64,000 nt of DNA. It comes from an uncultured Synergistales bacterium. Lineage in GTDB: Bacteria > Synergistota > Synergistia > Synergistales > Aminobacteriaceae. Below are positions 51,119 through 60,392 of the stretch, one piece after another. Within the stretch, counting starts at the first letter, position 1; each line of letters begins with the position of its first letter. The DNA is taken from contig CAJOGI010000005.1 of assembly GCA_905234075.1 (NCBI GenBank), positions 1-64,000 of the forward strand. Direction: 5' to 3'. The position numbers were made by a program, and so were the translations under genes. The notes under the pieces are model-generated. The model was not told the origin of the DNA. It saw only the letters and a program-made list of their open reading frames with translations, and did no database searches.

Positions 51119-51925
51119 TTAACTTCCCACTCCTAAATTAACATGCGCTTCTTCAACTATATCATTAATATTAAAATTAAATTCAGTTTCATTATGCGTC
51201 AAGCGGCATAAAAATTCTATGTTGCCTTCAGTCCCTTTTATGGGCGAGTAAGTCAGGCCGATAATAGAAAATTTTGTACTCTCCCTGATAAAATTTACGA
51301 CACTCTCAATAACTTCAGCGTGAATATTTTTATCTTTGACTATGCCGCCGGAAATTTTTTCGCGTCCTGCTTCAAACTGCGGTTTTATTAACACGACCGC
51401 TTCGCCGTTAGGGCTCAATATTTCGTCAATGACGGGCAAAATTAATTTTAACGAGATGAACGAAACATCGCAGCTTGCGAAGTCAATAATATCAGGAAAA
51501 TCAGAGCGTGTTAAATATCTTGCGTTTGTTCTGTCCATTACGATGACTCTTGCGTCGCTTGCAAGCCTCCATATTAACTGCCCGTAGCCTACATCAATCG
51601 CGTAAACTTTTTTCGCGCCGTTCGCTAATAAAACGTCAGTGAAGCCTCCTGTTGACGCTCCGAAGTCAGCGCAGATTTTTTCATTGACATTTAAGTTAAA
51701 AACTTCAAAGGCACGCAGTAATTTTTTCGCGCCCCGCCCTGCCCAGTGTGATACTTCATCGAGAGTTATATCAGCGTCTTTTTCAAACATTGCTCCAGCC
51801 TTAGTGATGACTTGACCGTTTACGCGGACTTTGCCGGCCATAATTAAAGCCTGAGCTTTATTCCTCGTGTCAACGAGACCAAGTTCAGGCAGTAATTTAT
51901 CTAAACGTTCTTTAATTTTTTTCAT
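51119..51925 (-). CDS. tlyA: TlyA-type rRNA 2'-O-methyltransferase/hemolysin
   Basis: The 268-residue protein has an S4 RNA-binding domain (about 4-62) and an FtsJ/RrmJ-like methyltransferase domain (about 65-245) with ADFGASTGGFTDVLLANGA and the KxD region. TlyA proteins methylate 16S and 23S rRNA ribose. It lies directly after dxs, as in many bacteria. The last residues (GVGS) come from a short heptamer-like stretch. Confidence 0.93.
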   Translation of the reverse strand: MKKIKERLDKLLPELGLVDTRNKAQALIMAGKVRVNGQVITKAGAMFEKDADITLDEVSHWAGRGAKKLLRAFEVFNLNVNEKICADFGASTGGFTDVLLANGAKKVYAIDVGYGQLIWRLASDARVIVMDRTNARYLTRSDFPDIIDFASCDVSFISLKLILPVIDEILSPNGEAVVLIKPQFEAGREKISGGIVKDKNIHAEVIESVVNFIRESTKFSIIGLTYSPIKGTEGNIEFLCRLTHNETEFNFNINDIVEEAHVNLGVGS

Positions 51926-51943
51926 GCGTCAAAAATTTTTCAT

Positions 51944-53761
51944 CTACCTGACGGCAGACAGGCACTCGCTCAAAATATTTTCAGCCGTCAGACCGTACAT
52001 CTCTCTTTGTTCGTCCTGCGTGGCATGTTTGACGCAGACATCGGGCACTCCGAAGCGGATTAATTTAACGTTAAAATCTCCTTCAGCTATTCGAGCAGCT
52101 ACGGCCTCGCCAAGTCCGCCGGGCATATAATTTTCTTCGACGGCTGCGACAAGTTCATGACTTTTCAAAATTTCATCGAGCAGATTAAAATCAAGCGGCT
52201 TTATTTTTCTCACGTCGTAGAGAGAAGGAACTTCAGTGTCATTTTTTTTCGCAAGCTCTCTTGTTTTTATAATCGTTTGAACGGCTGCGCCGTGAGCAAG
52301 CAAAGCAAATTTTTTTCCGTCAGAAATTTTTACGATACCGTCATTTTTAATTTCAGGGCTTAAATTTTTTTCTGAAATACTTCCGCGAGGATAACGGATT
52401 AACGTCGGCCCGTTTCGTTTTGATGCAATCAGCATAGCTTCTTTCAATGAATTTTCATCACACGGTGCGTAAATTTCAAGATTTGGAATTGCTCTGCACC
52501 ACGAAATATCTAAAACTCCCTGATGAGTATCGCCGTCAGAGCCTGAAAGCCCCGCGCGGTCAACCATAATAACAACGGGCAGATTTTGAAGTGCTATGTC
52601 GTGCATTAACTGATCCATAGCACGCTGTAAGAATGTAGAGTAAATGAAAACCCAAGGGCGCATTCCTCCGGCTGCGAGTCCGGCCGCCATTGTCAGCATA
52701 TGGCTTTCAGCTATTCCTACGTCAAAAAATCTATCGGGAAATTCACGCGCAAATTTTTCGAGTTTCACGCCCGTAACCATTGCCGCAGTGAAGCAGATTA
52801 TTTTTTCGTCATTGAGTGCTAACTCTTCGGCGATTTTAGAAGCGGCCTCGCTCCAAGTCCGGGATTTTTTTTCGTTCGCCGGTGAGAGCTGATGATATTT
52901 TGTCGGGTCTGCTTCAGCTTCGGGGAGCCCTTTGCCCTTTATGGTGTTAAAGTGCAAGATAACGGGCTTGTCGTAATTTTTTGCAAGCTCAAAAATCTCT
53001 TCGGCCTTTTTAATGTTATGCCCGTCGAAAGGCCCCCAGTAATTAACGTCGAGCTCATCGAAAATATTATTTGGCTTTAACATAAATTTGAAAGTGTCGC
53101 GGATTTTTTCGAGCCCGTGAACTAAATTAACTCCGCCCTTGCTCTTGATAGTATTTTTTATTCTCTTGTAAAAATTATTTGCAGAAAGACGTGCGAGTAC
53201 CGTTGAAAATCCTCCGACGCGGTTGCTTATCGAGTGCCGGTTGTCGTTGAGAATAATTATCACTTTCGTGCCGGTCTCGTGAACATAATTCAACGCCTCA
53301 AGGGCAAGCCCGTTAATTAAAGAAGCGTCGCCTATGAACGCTATAACATGCCTCTTCTCGTGCAGTAAATCTCTCGCCTTCGCGTAGCCTAACGCCGCTG
53401 AAATTGAAGTGCTGCTGTGCCCGGTATTGAAATGGTCGCAGGGACTTTCGCTGCGTCTCGGAAAGCCCGCTATGCCGTCCTTTAATCTTAAAGTTGAAAA
53501 CTTATCGAACCTGTCAGTCAAGATTTTATACGGGTACGACTGATGGCCGACATCAAAAATAATTCTGTCGTTTAACGGATCGAATTTTCTCAGCATTGCT
53601 ATAGTCAGTTCGACAACGCCGAGAGACGAGCCTAAGTGGCCGCCGTTCTTTTTTACTGTGTCTATAATAACTGCCCGCACCTCATCGGCAAGCACGGGCA
53701 AGTCTTTCTCATCAATGCGTAATAAATCTTCTCTAGTAAAACCTGATTTCAGAAATTTCAT
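51944..53761 (-). CDS. dxs: 1-deoxy-D-xylulose-5-phosphate synthase
   Basis: The 605-residue thiamine enzyme has GGHLGSSLGVVELTIAM, FDVGHQSYPYKILTDR, GDASLINGLALEALNYV and HQGVLDISWCRAIPN. It condenses pyruvate and glyceraldehyde-3-phosphate in the MEP isoprenoid route. Thiamine diphosphate and magnesium residues are present. It follows the GAF-like gene and precedes tlyA, on the minus strand. Confidence 0.95.
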   Translation of the reverse strand: MKFLKSGFTREDLLRIDEKDLPVLADEVRAVIIDTVKKNGGHLGSSLGVVELTIAMLRKFDPLNDRIIFDVGHQSYPYKILTDRFDKFSTLRLKDGIAGFPRRSESPCDHFNTGHSSTSISAALGYAKARDLLHEKRHVIAFIGDASLINGLALEALNYVHETGTKVIIILNDNRHSISNRVGGFSTVLARLSANNFYKRIKNTIKSKGGVNLVHGLEKIRDTFKFMLKPNNIFDELDVNYWGPFDGHNIKKAEEIFELAKNYDKPVILHFNTIKGKGLPEAEADPTKYHQLSPANEKKSRTWSEAASKIAEELALNDEKIICFTAAMVTGVKLEKFAREFPDRFFDVGIAESHMLTMAAGLAAGGMRPWVFIYSTFLQRAMDQLMHDIALQNLPVVIMVDRAGLSGSDGDTHQGVLDISWCRAIPNLEIYAPCDENSLKEAMLIASKRNGPTLIRYPRGSISEKNLSPEIKNDGIVKISDGKKFALLAHGAAVQTIIKTRELAKKNDTEVPSLYDVRKIKPLDFNLLDEILKSHELVAAVEENYMPGGLGEAVAARIAEGDFNVKLIRFGVPDVCVKHATQDEQREMYGLTAENILSECLSAVR

Positions 53762-53778
53762 ATCACCTTAATAAAATT

Positions 53779-55167
53779 TTAATCAAATCGCTTGAACTCG
53801 TACGCAGCAAACTGCGCTATTAATTGCAGTGAAGCAAGCTGTGAACGATCTAGCGCGGTTCTTCCCTCCTGACCTCCGAGCGCAATAAATCCAGCGAGTG
53901 AATTATCATCACAGACCGGGAAAATATATTTCATCGAGGACGACTTCATAATTTCCTTCCAGTTTACAGGACAGCCGGCAAGCCCCCACGTTCTGAAAAT
54001 AGAGTCAGGATTTTTTTCAGTGAGATTGTAGGAAGCCTCGCTGACTTTTTCGCTTGAGACTGCTCCGCCCGATGACGGAAGAAGAGTCGTATCTAAATTT
54101 GCTTTGAAGTGTCCCGTTCTGTTTTCGGAAATTATATAGCCCTTGCGTGATTTACTCCATGCCGCCAAGAGGCAGTTACTCATTCTGCTCTGCTCCATGA
54201 AAACATCAACAAGGAGCGAGAAAAATTTTTCTTTATTTCCTGCTGTGCGCAAGACTTTCAAAACGTTCGAGAGCGAAAGAACCGTGAACTCTCCCGTCGA
54301 AATATTCGCTTCATTTTCTCTTGACTGACGGCGGAGATTATTAATAGCTATGGCCCTGACAGCGAGATTGCCGAGAAGTTCCATGAAGTTCATCATCTGC
54401 TCGTCGGGTAGTTTGTCCCACTGCATCACGCAGAATAAACGGCAGTCCCCTTCGGTTACGGGCAGGACGATTTCTACGGGCACATCTTTTTTCGTTATTA
54501 CAGGGGTCGGCGGAAGCATATGTGAGGCGTAAATCCCTTCACGCGCAGGAATATTATCGGCCTGTCCATTAAAGACGGTCAAATAGTTTCCTTCGTCCCT
54601 CAAAATTGTTACGGACTTCGGGAACAAACTTTCCTGAAGCACATCGGCCAAGAACGAAGCAAAATATTGAAGCGGCATCGGCTCAAAAATTGAAGCAAGC
54701 GTGCTTTTCGTTGCCAGTATCATATAAGAAAGCCGCGATAATTTTTTCTCCGTGTCTGAAATTTTTTTGAAGTTCTGCCACAGTCTTATTAACCCTGCGC
54801 ACGGTTTTAACTCTTCGAGCAGTGCCTGCGGATTTTCCGGCATATTTTTGAGCAAAATATAAACTTCCCACTCAGAACCGCGAACGCGGATAACGCCCGG
54901 CCATTTGTCGCTGCCGTTTGAAAATTCAAGCTCAAAATTTTCTTTTGCTATTCCAGACGCGAAAAGACCTGTTATATTGTCCTTCAGCGTTAAACTCTCC
55001 GGGACAATCCCGGCCGCGTCAATCACGCTCAGCGTGTCCGCACTCACCTTTTCGACTACGAGAGCCTTAATATTTTTTTCGTTGAGGAAGTCGGTTAAAG
55101 TTTTTAACGCGCCTCCGGTAATTATAAAATCTGTTTTGCTGTAAAGTTCTTTAATATTTTCGGACAT
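53779..55167 (-). CDS. GAF-like sensor protein of unknown function
   Basis: The product of about 462 residues has no membrane segment. Two regions (about 170-290 and 300-455) look like GAF domains by their pattern of short strands and a long linking helix, as in FPVCDDNSLAGFIALGG near the end. The first 130 residues are another alpha/beta region. The function is not established. I chose ATG at 55167, preceded by GGAGGTG, rather than 55254. A -10 (TATAAT within GAGTATAATTATAC, minus strand) lies upstream. Confidence 0.65.
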   Translation of the reverse strand: MSENIKELYSKTDFIITGGALKTLTDFLNEKNIKALVVEKVSADTLSVIDAAGIVPESLTLKDNITGLFASGIAKENFELEFSNGSDKWPGVIRVRGSEWEVYILLKNMPENPQALLEELKPCAGLIRLWQNFKKISDTEKKLSRLSYMILATKSTLASIFEPMPLQYFASFLADVLQESLFPKSVTILRDEGNYLTVFNGQADNIPAREGIYASHMLPPTPVITKKDVPVEIVLPVTEGDCRLFCVMQWDKLPDEQMMNFMELLGNLAVRAIAINNLRRQSRENEANISTGEFTVLSLSNVLKVLRTAGNKEKFFSLLVDVFMEQSRMSNCLLAAWSKSRKGYIISENRTGHFKANLDTTLLPSSGGAVSSEKVSEASYNLTEKNPDSIFRTWGLAGCPVNWKEIMKSSSMKYIFPVCDDNSLAGFIALGGQEGRTALDRSQLASLQLIAQFAAYEFKRFD

Positions 55168-55290
55168 TGTTTTGAAACACACCTCCGGAAAAATTTTTGT
55201 TAATTCTATTTTATCGCTTTTTTCATTCAAAATCGTATAATTATACTCAATCAAGATTTAAGAATTTTTAGAAAGGCGTTTTGTAATATA

Positions 55291-55506
55291 ATGATTGAAG
55301 TACATCGTCTGAACGGCGAAGCATTTTTGCTAAACTCTGACATGATTGAAACGATCGACGTAACGCCGGATACAGTTTTGCGCCTGCTGAACGGGCACAG
55401 ATACGTCGTGAGGGAAAAAGTCCGCGACGTGTACAAAAAAATTATAGCCTTCAGAAAAGCGGCAGGATATACCTGCATAATCGCAAACACTAAAGACGAA
55501 TCGTAA
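55291..55506 (+). CDS. flbD: Flagellar FlbD/SwrD family protein
   Basis: The 71-residue protein has the FlbD pattern: MIEVHRLNGEAFLLNSDMIETID followed by TPDTVLRLLNGHRYVVREKV. SwrD raises flagellar motor power in Bacillus. It starts the flagellar block here, 25 bases before motA. Confidence 0.88.
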   Translation: MIEVHRLNGEAFLLNSDMIETIDVTPDTVLRLLNGHRYVVREKVRDVYKKIIAFRKAAGYTCIIANTKDES

Positions 55507-55530
55507 TAGAACGGCAGAGGTGGATTCATT

Positions 55531-56304
55531 TTGGATTTAACAAGTCTCATAGGATTTCTGGCAACATGGATACTAGTTATCGCGTCAATGGCTGCGGGCG
55601 GCAATCTCGGGGCATATATTGATATGCCTTCAGTCATGATTACTCTGGGCGGAGCGATCGGCGCGACTGTCATTTCAAACCCCGGCAACAGATTAAAAGC
55701 TGTCGGCGGAGCTTTGAAGAGCGTATTTATTTCTCACGCTCCCGACTTAATAGGCATGGTTCAAATGATAGTGAGCTTCGCGGAAAAAGCACGGCGTGAG
55801 GGGTTATTGTCCCTTGAAGCTGACGTTGCTGAAGTTGAAAGCGATTTCATGCGCAAAGCTATTCAGTTAGTCGTTGACGGCACGGACCCGGAACTTGTCA
55901 GAGCAATTTTAGACACGGAAATAGGAGTTTTTGAGGATCGGCACAGCGCGAACAAAACAGTTTTTGATAATCTCGCGGAGTTCGGGCCCTCGTTCGGAAT
56001 GATCGGAACTCTTATAGGACTTATAGCAATGCTCGGAAACTTGGCAGACGTCAGCGCACTTGGTCCCGGTATGGCGGTCGCTCTTATTACGACGATGTAC
56101 GGCTCAATGCTTGCGAACATGTTTGCAATTCCTACGGCGAAAAAACTCGCGGCGCGTTCAGCCGAAGAAGTTAAAGCAATGGAGTTAATGGTCGAAGGAA
56201 TTTTAGCAATTCAAGCCGGAGAAAACCCAAGAATAGTTGAAGAAAAATTAAAAGTTTATTTACCGCCTAAGATGCGCGAGGCATTTAATCAGGAGGGCGA
56301 ATAA
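55531..56304 (+). CDS. motA: Flagellar motor stator protein MotA
   Basis: The 257-residue protein has four membrane segments and a large cytoplasmic loop with MRKAIQLVVDGTDPELVRAIL. MotA and MotB form the ion-conducting stator. The start is TTG, with AGAGGTGG upstream. It is 3 bases before motB. Confidence 0.95.
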   Translation: MDLTSLIGFLATWILVIASMAAGGNLGAYIDMPSVMITLGGAIGATVISNPGNRLKAVGGALKSVFISHAPDLIGMVQMIVSFAEKARREGLLSLEADVAEVESDFMRKAIQLVVDGTDPELVRAILDTEIGVFEDRHSANKTVFDNLAEFGPSFGMIGTLIGLIAMLGNLADVSALGPGMAVALITTMYGSMLANMFAIPTAKKLAARSAEEVKAMELMVEGILAIQAGENPRIVEEKLKVYLPPKMREAFNQEGE

Positions 56305-56307
56305 TTA

Positions 56308-57036
56308 ATGGCACGTCAGAAGAAACCTGAAGAGCCCGGACTTTCAGCCCCGTTCTACATGAGTACTTACGGGGACATGATTACGCTTGTTCTTTGCTTT
56401 TTTATATTGCTCTTCGCTATGTCATCGATAGACGCGCAGAAATTTCAGAAGGCTTTATTATCGTTAAGAGGCTCGCTCGGAGTTCTGAAGGGCGGAGTTA
56501 CGACAGAAGAGTCGCAGGACCCTAACAAGAGCGGAGAAGTCGGGACAAGTCCGGGCGCGAGCGAGCGCGTTGAAATTGACACAAGACACGTAGCATATAC
56601 GTTAAATTCTTTTTTGCGTTCGGAAAATCTTACGCGGGATATTCAGGTCTCAATAAATCAAAGAGGCGTAGCCGTTTCGATAAGTGATCAATTTTTATTT
56701 CAGCCCGGCCGCGCAGAATTACGACCGGAAGGTCAGAGAGCTTTATATAAAATCTCGGAGCTTGTGAGAGATAGAGTACCTGCCGCCGCAGTCGAGGGAC
56801 ACACGGACGCAGGAATTTTGAACGGCGGAATTTATCGAGACAACTGGGGGTTAAGCGCAATGAGAGCCGCCGCAGTTGCAAGTTACATGGAACACGCCGG
56901 AGGCTTTGACCCTACGAAATTGCAGGCGGTCGGTTACAGTTCTGCACAGCCGATAGTCCCGAACGACACGCCGGCGCACAGAGCATTAAACAGGCGTGTT
57001 GAAATTGTTTTCTTATCACAATATCCTAAGAGGTAG
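56308..57036 (+). CDS. motB: Flagellar motor stator protein MotB
   Basis: The 242-residue protein has one membrane segment with the proton- or ion-binding Asp (STYGDMITLVLCFFILL), a plug, and a C-terminal OmpA-type peptidoglycan-binding domain (about 115-240, VEGHTDAGI and LSAMRAAAVASYM, NRRVEIVF). The stop lies at the start of a heptamer array, which sets off the hicB gene. Confidence 0.95.
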   Translation: MARQKKPEEPGLSAPFYMSTYGDMITLVLCFFILLFAMSSIDAQKFQKALLSLRGSLGVLKGGVTTEESQDPNKSGEVGTSPGASERVEIDTRHVAYTLNSFLRSENLTRDIQVSINQRGVAVSISDQFLFQPGRAELRPEGQRALYKISELVRDRVPAAAVEGHTDAGILNGGIYRDNWGLSAMRAAAVASYMEHAGGFDPTKLQAVGYSSAQPIVPNDTPAHRALNRRVEIVFLSQYPKR

Positions 57037-57062
57037 GAATTAGGAGTTAGGAGGTAGGAGGT
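57031..57062 (+). repeat. TAGGAG heptamer array between motB and hicB
   Basis: Four to five units carry the TAG stop of motB and end in GGAGGT immediately before the hicB ATG. Confidence 0.85.
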
Positions 57063-57308
57063 ATGTTAAAAAATTTTACAGCTTGCTATAGAAAACTTGA
57101 GCATGGATATATGGGAAAAATTCTGGAATGGCCCGGAGTAATTACGGAAGGCAATGACTTGGAAGACTGCGAGGAAATGTTGACAGATGCTGCTCATGAA
57201 ATGATGTTAGGCTATAAAGATGAGGGGCTGAAGATACTGAACCCTTCTATAATTGTGAAACCAATATCAATACCGATTGATGACGGTATGCTTGAAAATG
57301 TCGGCTAA
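57063..57308 (+). CDS. HicB-like antitoxin, orphan
   Basis: The 81-residue protein matches the HicB N-terminal domain: FTACYRKLEHGYMGKILEWPG, then TEGNDLEDCEEMLTDAAHEMM. It lacks a clear C-terminal DNA-binding domain. There is no hicA nearby. It sits within the flagellar operon between motB and fliL, next to a heptamer array, and so may have been inserted (inference). Confidence 0.8.
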   Translation: MLKNFTACYRKLEHGYMGKILEWPGVITEGNDLEDCEEMLTDAAHEMMLGYKDEGLKILNPSIIVKPISIPIDDGMLENVG

Positions 57309-57370
57309 CAGCAGGAACATAATATAAATTAAGAAAATGGACTTTCATTCAGGGAGGATAAATTATATAA

Positions 57371-57826
57371 ATGAAACGCATTTTAATATTCGCAATAGTC
57401 GGCCTCGTAATGTTCGGGGCAGGGTTCGGCGGCGGTTTAATTCTTGGCCGTACAATGGCTCCTAAAGACGCTAACGAAATCGGAGCCGGAAAAGTTATCA
57501 AAGAGCCCGGCCCTATAGTCTCAATCGGACAATTTACAAGCAACTTAGCCGGTGCTGGCCGTCATGTCATTGACTGCACGCTTGCTCTTGAGCTAATCGA
57601 CAAGGACGGTGCTTCAGCTCTCATTCAATCGCCCGGCTGGATGAACAGAATAAGAAGCGAAATTTTTATGCTCATGAAGGACAGAGTTTACGATGATTTA
57701 ATGAGCGCGGAAGGGGCTTTGCAGTTGGCAGGAGACATAAAACGCTCATTAAATAGAATGTTGCCCGACGTTGGCGGCGAGGCTCCTATTGTAGGCGTTT
57801 TATTTGAAAGCATGATTTTGCAGTAA
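57371..57826 (+). CDS. fliL: Flagellar basal body-associated protein FliL
   Basis: The 151-residue protein has one N-terminal membrane segment (about 4-24) and the periplasmic FliL domain with GPIVSIGQFTSNLAG and IRSEIFMLMKDRVYDDL. FliL supports stator function and torque. GGAGG lies upstream of the ATG. Confidence 0.9.
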   Translation: MKRILIFAIVGLVMFGAGFGGGLILGRTMAPKDANEIGAGKVIKEPGPIVSIGQFTSNLAGAGRHVIDCTLALELIDKDGASALIQSPGWMNRIRSEIFMLMKDRVYDDLMSAEGALQLAGDIKRSLNRMLPDVGGEAPIVGVLFESMILQ

Positions 57827-57842
57827 AAAATTTTTTTGAAAA

Positions 57843-58865
57843 ATGCCAGACGTATTATCACAGGACGCTATTGATGCTTTAATGAAATCTATCTCAAGCG
57901 GTGCTTCCATCGACGAGATAGCTTCAAAAGCTGACGAGTACGCGAAATTAAAAATCTACGACTTCAAACGCCCGGACAAGTTCAGCAAAGACCAGCTCCG
58001 CGCAATTCAAATGATACATGAAAGTTTTGCGCGTCAGATGACTACTGTTCTTTCAACTTTAATCCGTGCCATAGTCTCGGCTGAAATTGCTTCGGTCGAG
58101 CAGCTAGCTTATGAAGAATTTGTTAATTATATGGTCCAGCCGACAGTAATCGGCTTAATCGAAATGCACCCATTTGAAGGCTCAATGCTGATTGAAATTA
58201 ACCCGGCCCTAGTCTTTACGATTATTGACAGAATGCTGGGAGGGCGCGGAACTTTCACGGGCAACATCAGAGAATTAACTGACATTGAAAAAACCGTAAT
58301 AGAGCGCGTAATAATGCGAATACTTGAACTTCTCGAGGACAGCTGGAGCACGGTTGTTGATGTCAGATTTAGATTTGAAAGCATGGAGAGCAACCCTTTC
58401 TTTGTTCAGATATGTTCGCCCAGCGACATGGTCTTAGTCGTAATTATGAAGTTAAGGGTCTCGGACGTTGAAGGCATGGTCAGCTTATGTTTTCCGTATT
58501 TTTTAATCGAGCCCATAATGGATAGATTGTCAAGCCAGCAGTGGTTCGCTTCTACGAGCCACAAGGCCGACCCCGAAATGAAAACATGGCTGAATAATTC
58601 AATGATGCAGGTTAAAATGCCGCTTGCTATGGAACTTGGCCACACTGTTTTGTCGCTCAACGACGTTTACGCGCTCCAGACTGGGGACGTTATAAAACTC
58701 GACGAGCTTAAAGACTCTCAAATTGATGTCAGAGTCGGCAATCAAGTCAGATTTAAGGCGCGGCCCGGCACTTTGAACGGACACATGGCTGTGGAGCTGA
58801 CTAAAGTTTTAATTCAGGATATGCCGGTAATAGAAGAAAGCAGCGAAAAAGGAGAGAAAGAATAA
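57843..58865 (+). CDS. fliM: Flagellar switch protein FliM
   Basis: The 340-residue protein has an N-terminal CheY-binding stretch (PDVLSQDAIDALMKSI), the central CheC-like domain with IYDFKRPDKFSKDQLRAIQMIHESFARQ, and the C-terminal SpoA domain (about 260-335). FliM is part of the C-ring. It abuts the FliY gene by zero bases. Confidence 0.95.
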   Translation: MPDVLSQDAIDALMKSISSGASIDEIASKADEYAKLKIYDFKRPDKFSKDQLRAIQMIHESFARQMTTVLSTLIRAIVSAEIASVEQLAYEEFVNYMVQPTVIGLIEMHPFEGSMLIEINPALVFTIIDRMLGGRGTFTGNIRELTDIEKTVIERVIMRILELLEDSWSTVVDVRFRFESMESNPFFVQICSPSDMVLVVIMKLRVSDVEGMVSLCFPYFLIEPIMDRLSSQQWFASTSHKADPEMKTWLNNSMMQVKMPLAMELGHTVLSLNDVYALQTGDVIKLDELKDSQIDVRVGNQVRFKARPGTLNGHMAVELTKVLIQDMPVIEESSEKGEKE

Positions 58866-59903
58866 ATGCCTGACGATATACTAAGCCCCGATGAAATTAA
58901 CGCCCTTTTATCAGGAGCAGGCGGAGATTTCGGAGATTTGAGCGAAATTTCTGACGCGGACGCGGAACGGCTCGCAAAAATTTCAGACACGTTCGCAAAT
59001 TCAGAAAACAGCGTAATAAATATGCTTGCGGGCAAAAATGTAACGACAAACACAGGAAGCCCGGAAGTTTTAACTCAAGAGGACTTCACTGGAAAATTTT
59101 CCGAAATTCCTTTTTTATTCTCGACTACGTTCGGCGGAATGGACGACATGCCGCTTGCCCTTGTTGTTGATCAGAAGGGTGCTTTGACTCTTGCTGACTT
59201 CATGATGGGCGGAACGGGTGCATCAGTTCCCGAACCTAATGATATGTACTGGGGAGCTTCTCAGGAAGGTTTAAGCCAGATAGTCGGCTCGGCGTTCACG
59301 AGTTTGGCAGGAATGTTGGCCGGCCGCCGCTTGATGCCGGAAAATACAAGCTCGGCACTCGGTGAAGAAAATTGGCGGGCTTTTTCTCTTGAACCTGCTG
59401 ACAAAAAAATCTGGGCAAGTCCCGTCAGCGTTACGATTGAAGGACTGCCGCCTTTTAATATTTGGACATGCTTAACGCTTGATGACGCTCTGACAATTTC
59501 AGGCTATATGCGCGACGCTCTTGAAGGCAAGAAGCCTCAGCCACAGGCAAGCAGTAATAATAACTCTATAGGAGGAGGACGACAAAACGTGGGCCCGGCA
59601 GTTGATGTTAGACCGGCAGCTTTTCAGCCGTTAGGAGGTGGCAGCGGCGGAGGAGACCCAAGTCCCATTGACTTAATTGCCGACATTCCGGTCAGAGTTA
59701 CCGTTGAGCTTGGCAAGGCAAGAAAAAGCGTATCGGAAATTCTTGCTCTCAACGCCGGCGCAGTCATTGAGCTTGATAAAATGGCAGGCGAGCCTGTTGA
59801 TATTTTAGTAAACGGAAAATTAATTGCTCACGGCGAGGTTGTTGTCATTGATGAAAATTTCGGCGTGCGTATCACTGACATAGTATCAGGGGCAAGACAG
59901 TAA
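58866..59903 (+). CDS. fliY: Flagellar switch protein FliY/FliN
   Basis: The 345-residue protein has an N-terminal FliM-like motif (DDILSPDEINALLSG), a CheC/FliY-like middle domain (about 70-225), a flexible glycine-rich linker (about 230-265) and a C-terminal FliN SpoA domain (about 270-345). In FliY of Bacillus, CheC-type E-x2-N motifs dephosphorylate CheY-P. Here the expected position reads EGLSQIVGSAF with no Asn, so phosphatase activity is doubtful (inference). Confidence 0.9.
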   Translation: MPDDILSPDEINALLSGAGGDFGDLSEISDADAERLAKISDTFANSENSVINMLAGKNVTTNTGSPEVLTQEDFTGKFSEIPFLFSTTFGGMDDMPLALVVDQKGALTLADFMMGGTGASVPEPNDMYWGASQEGLSQIVGSAFTSLAGMLAGRRLMPENTSSALGEENWRAFSLEPADKKIWASPVSVTIEGLPPFNIWTCLTLDDALTISGYMRDALEGKKPQPQASSNNNSIGGGRQNVGPAVDVRPAAFQPLGGGSGGGDPSPIDLIADIPVRVTVELGKARKSVSEILALNAGAVIELDKMAGEPVDILVNGKLIAHGEVVVIDENFGVRITDIVSGARQ

Positions 59904-59924
59904 GGAGTTAGGAGTTAGGGGTAA
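59901..59924 (+). repeat. TAGGAG heptamer array after fliY
   Basis: Two to three units (AAGGAGTTAGGAGTTAGGGG) begin at the fliY stop. Confidence 0.75.
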
Positions 59925-59956
59925 AAGCCTCATTAACTTTTAACTAAATTTTTTCG

Positions 59957-59965
59957 TGTTATAAT
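59957..59965 (+). promoter_or_regulatory. Extended -10 promoter of cheY
   Basis: TGTTATAAT lies about 52 bases before the cheY ATG; GGGGAG is the ribosome-binding site. It suggests that cheY and the fliOPQ genes have their own promoter. Confidence 0.6.
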
Positions 59966-60016
59966 TCAATTAATCTTTGCAAATTTATAAAATTTTTATT
60001 CAGGGGAGTTTTCAGA

Positions 60017-60379
60017 ATGGGTAAAAAAGTTTTAATAGTCGACGACGCGGCATTCATGCGCATGATGTTAAAGGACATTCTCACTAAAAATGATTTCGAG
60101 GTCGTCGCGGAAGCAGAAAACGGCAAGGCAGGTGTTGCGGCTTTCCAGAAATACAAGCCCGACATTATCACTATGGATATTACTATGCCCGAAATGAACG
60201 GCATTGACGCAGTAAAAGCGATTAAAGCTCTTGACCCCAGTGTAAAAATCGTCATGGTCTCTGCAATGGGACAGCAGCCTATGGTCATTGAGGCCATTCA
60301 GGCAGGAGCTAACGACTTCATAGTAAAACCATTCCAGCCGGAAAGAGTTATCGAAGCAATCACAAAGGTGCTGTCATAA
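60017..60379 (+). CDS. cheY: Chemotaxis response regulator CheY
   Basis: The 120-residue single receiver domain has the acidic pair (IVDDAAFMR), the phosphorylated Asp (TMDITMPEMNG), the Ser of VSAMGQ and the Lys of IVKPFQPE. CheY-P binds FliM to change motor rotation. It precedes fliO by 13 bases, as in Bacillus flagellar operons. Confidence 0.95.
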   Translation: MGKKVLIVDDAAFMRMMLKDILTKNDFEVVAEAENGKAGVAAFQKYKPDIITMDITMPEMNGIDAVKAIKALDPSVKIVMVSAMGQQPMVIEAIQAGANDFIVKPFQPERVIEAITKVLS

Positions 60380-60392
60380 AATAATTTCAGAT

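Noticed and set aside
59560-59670. Heptamer array in the FliY linker
   Set aside because: The GGAGG-rich stretch encodes a glycine linker with no 7-base period.
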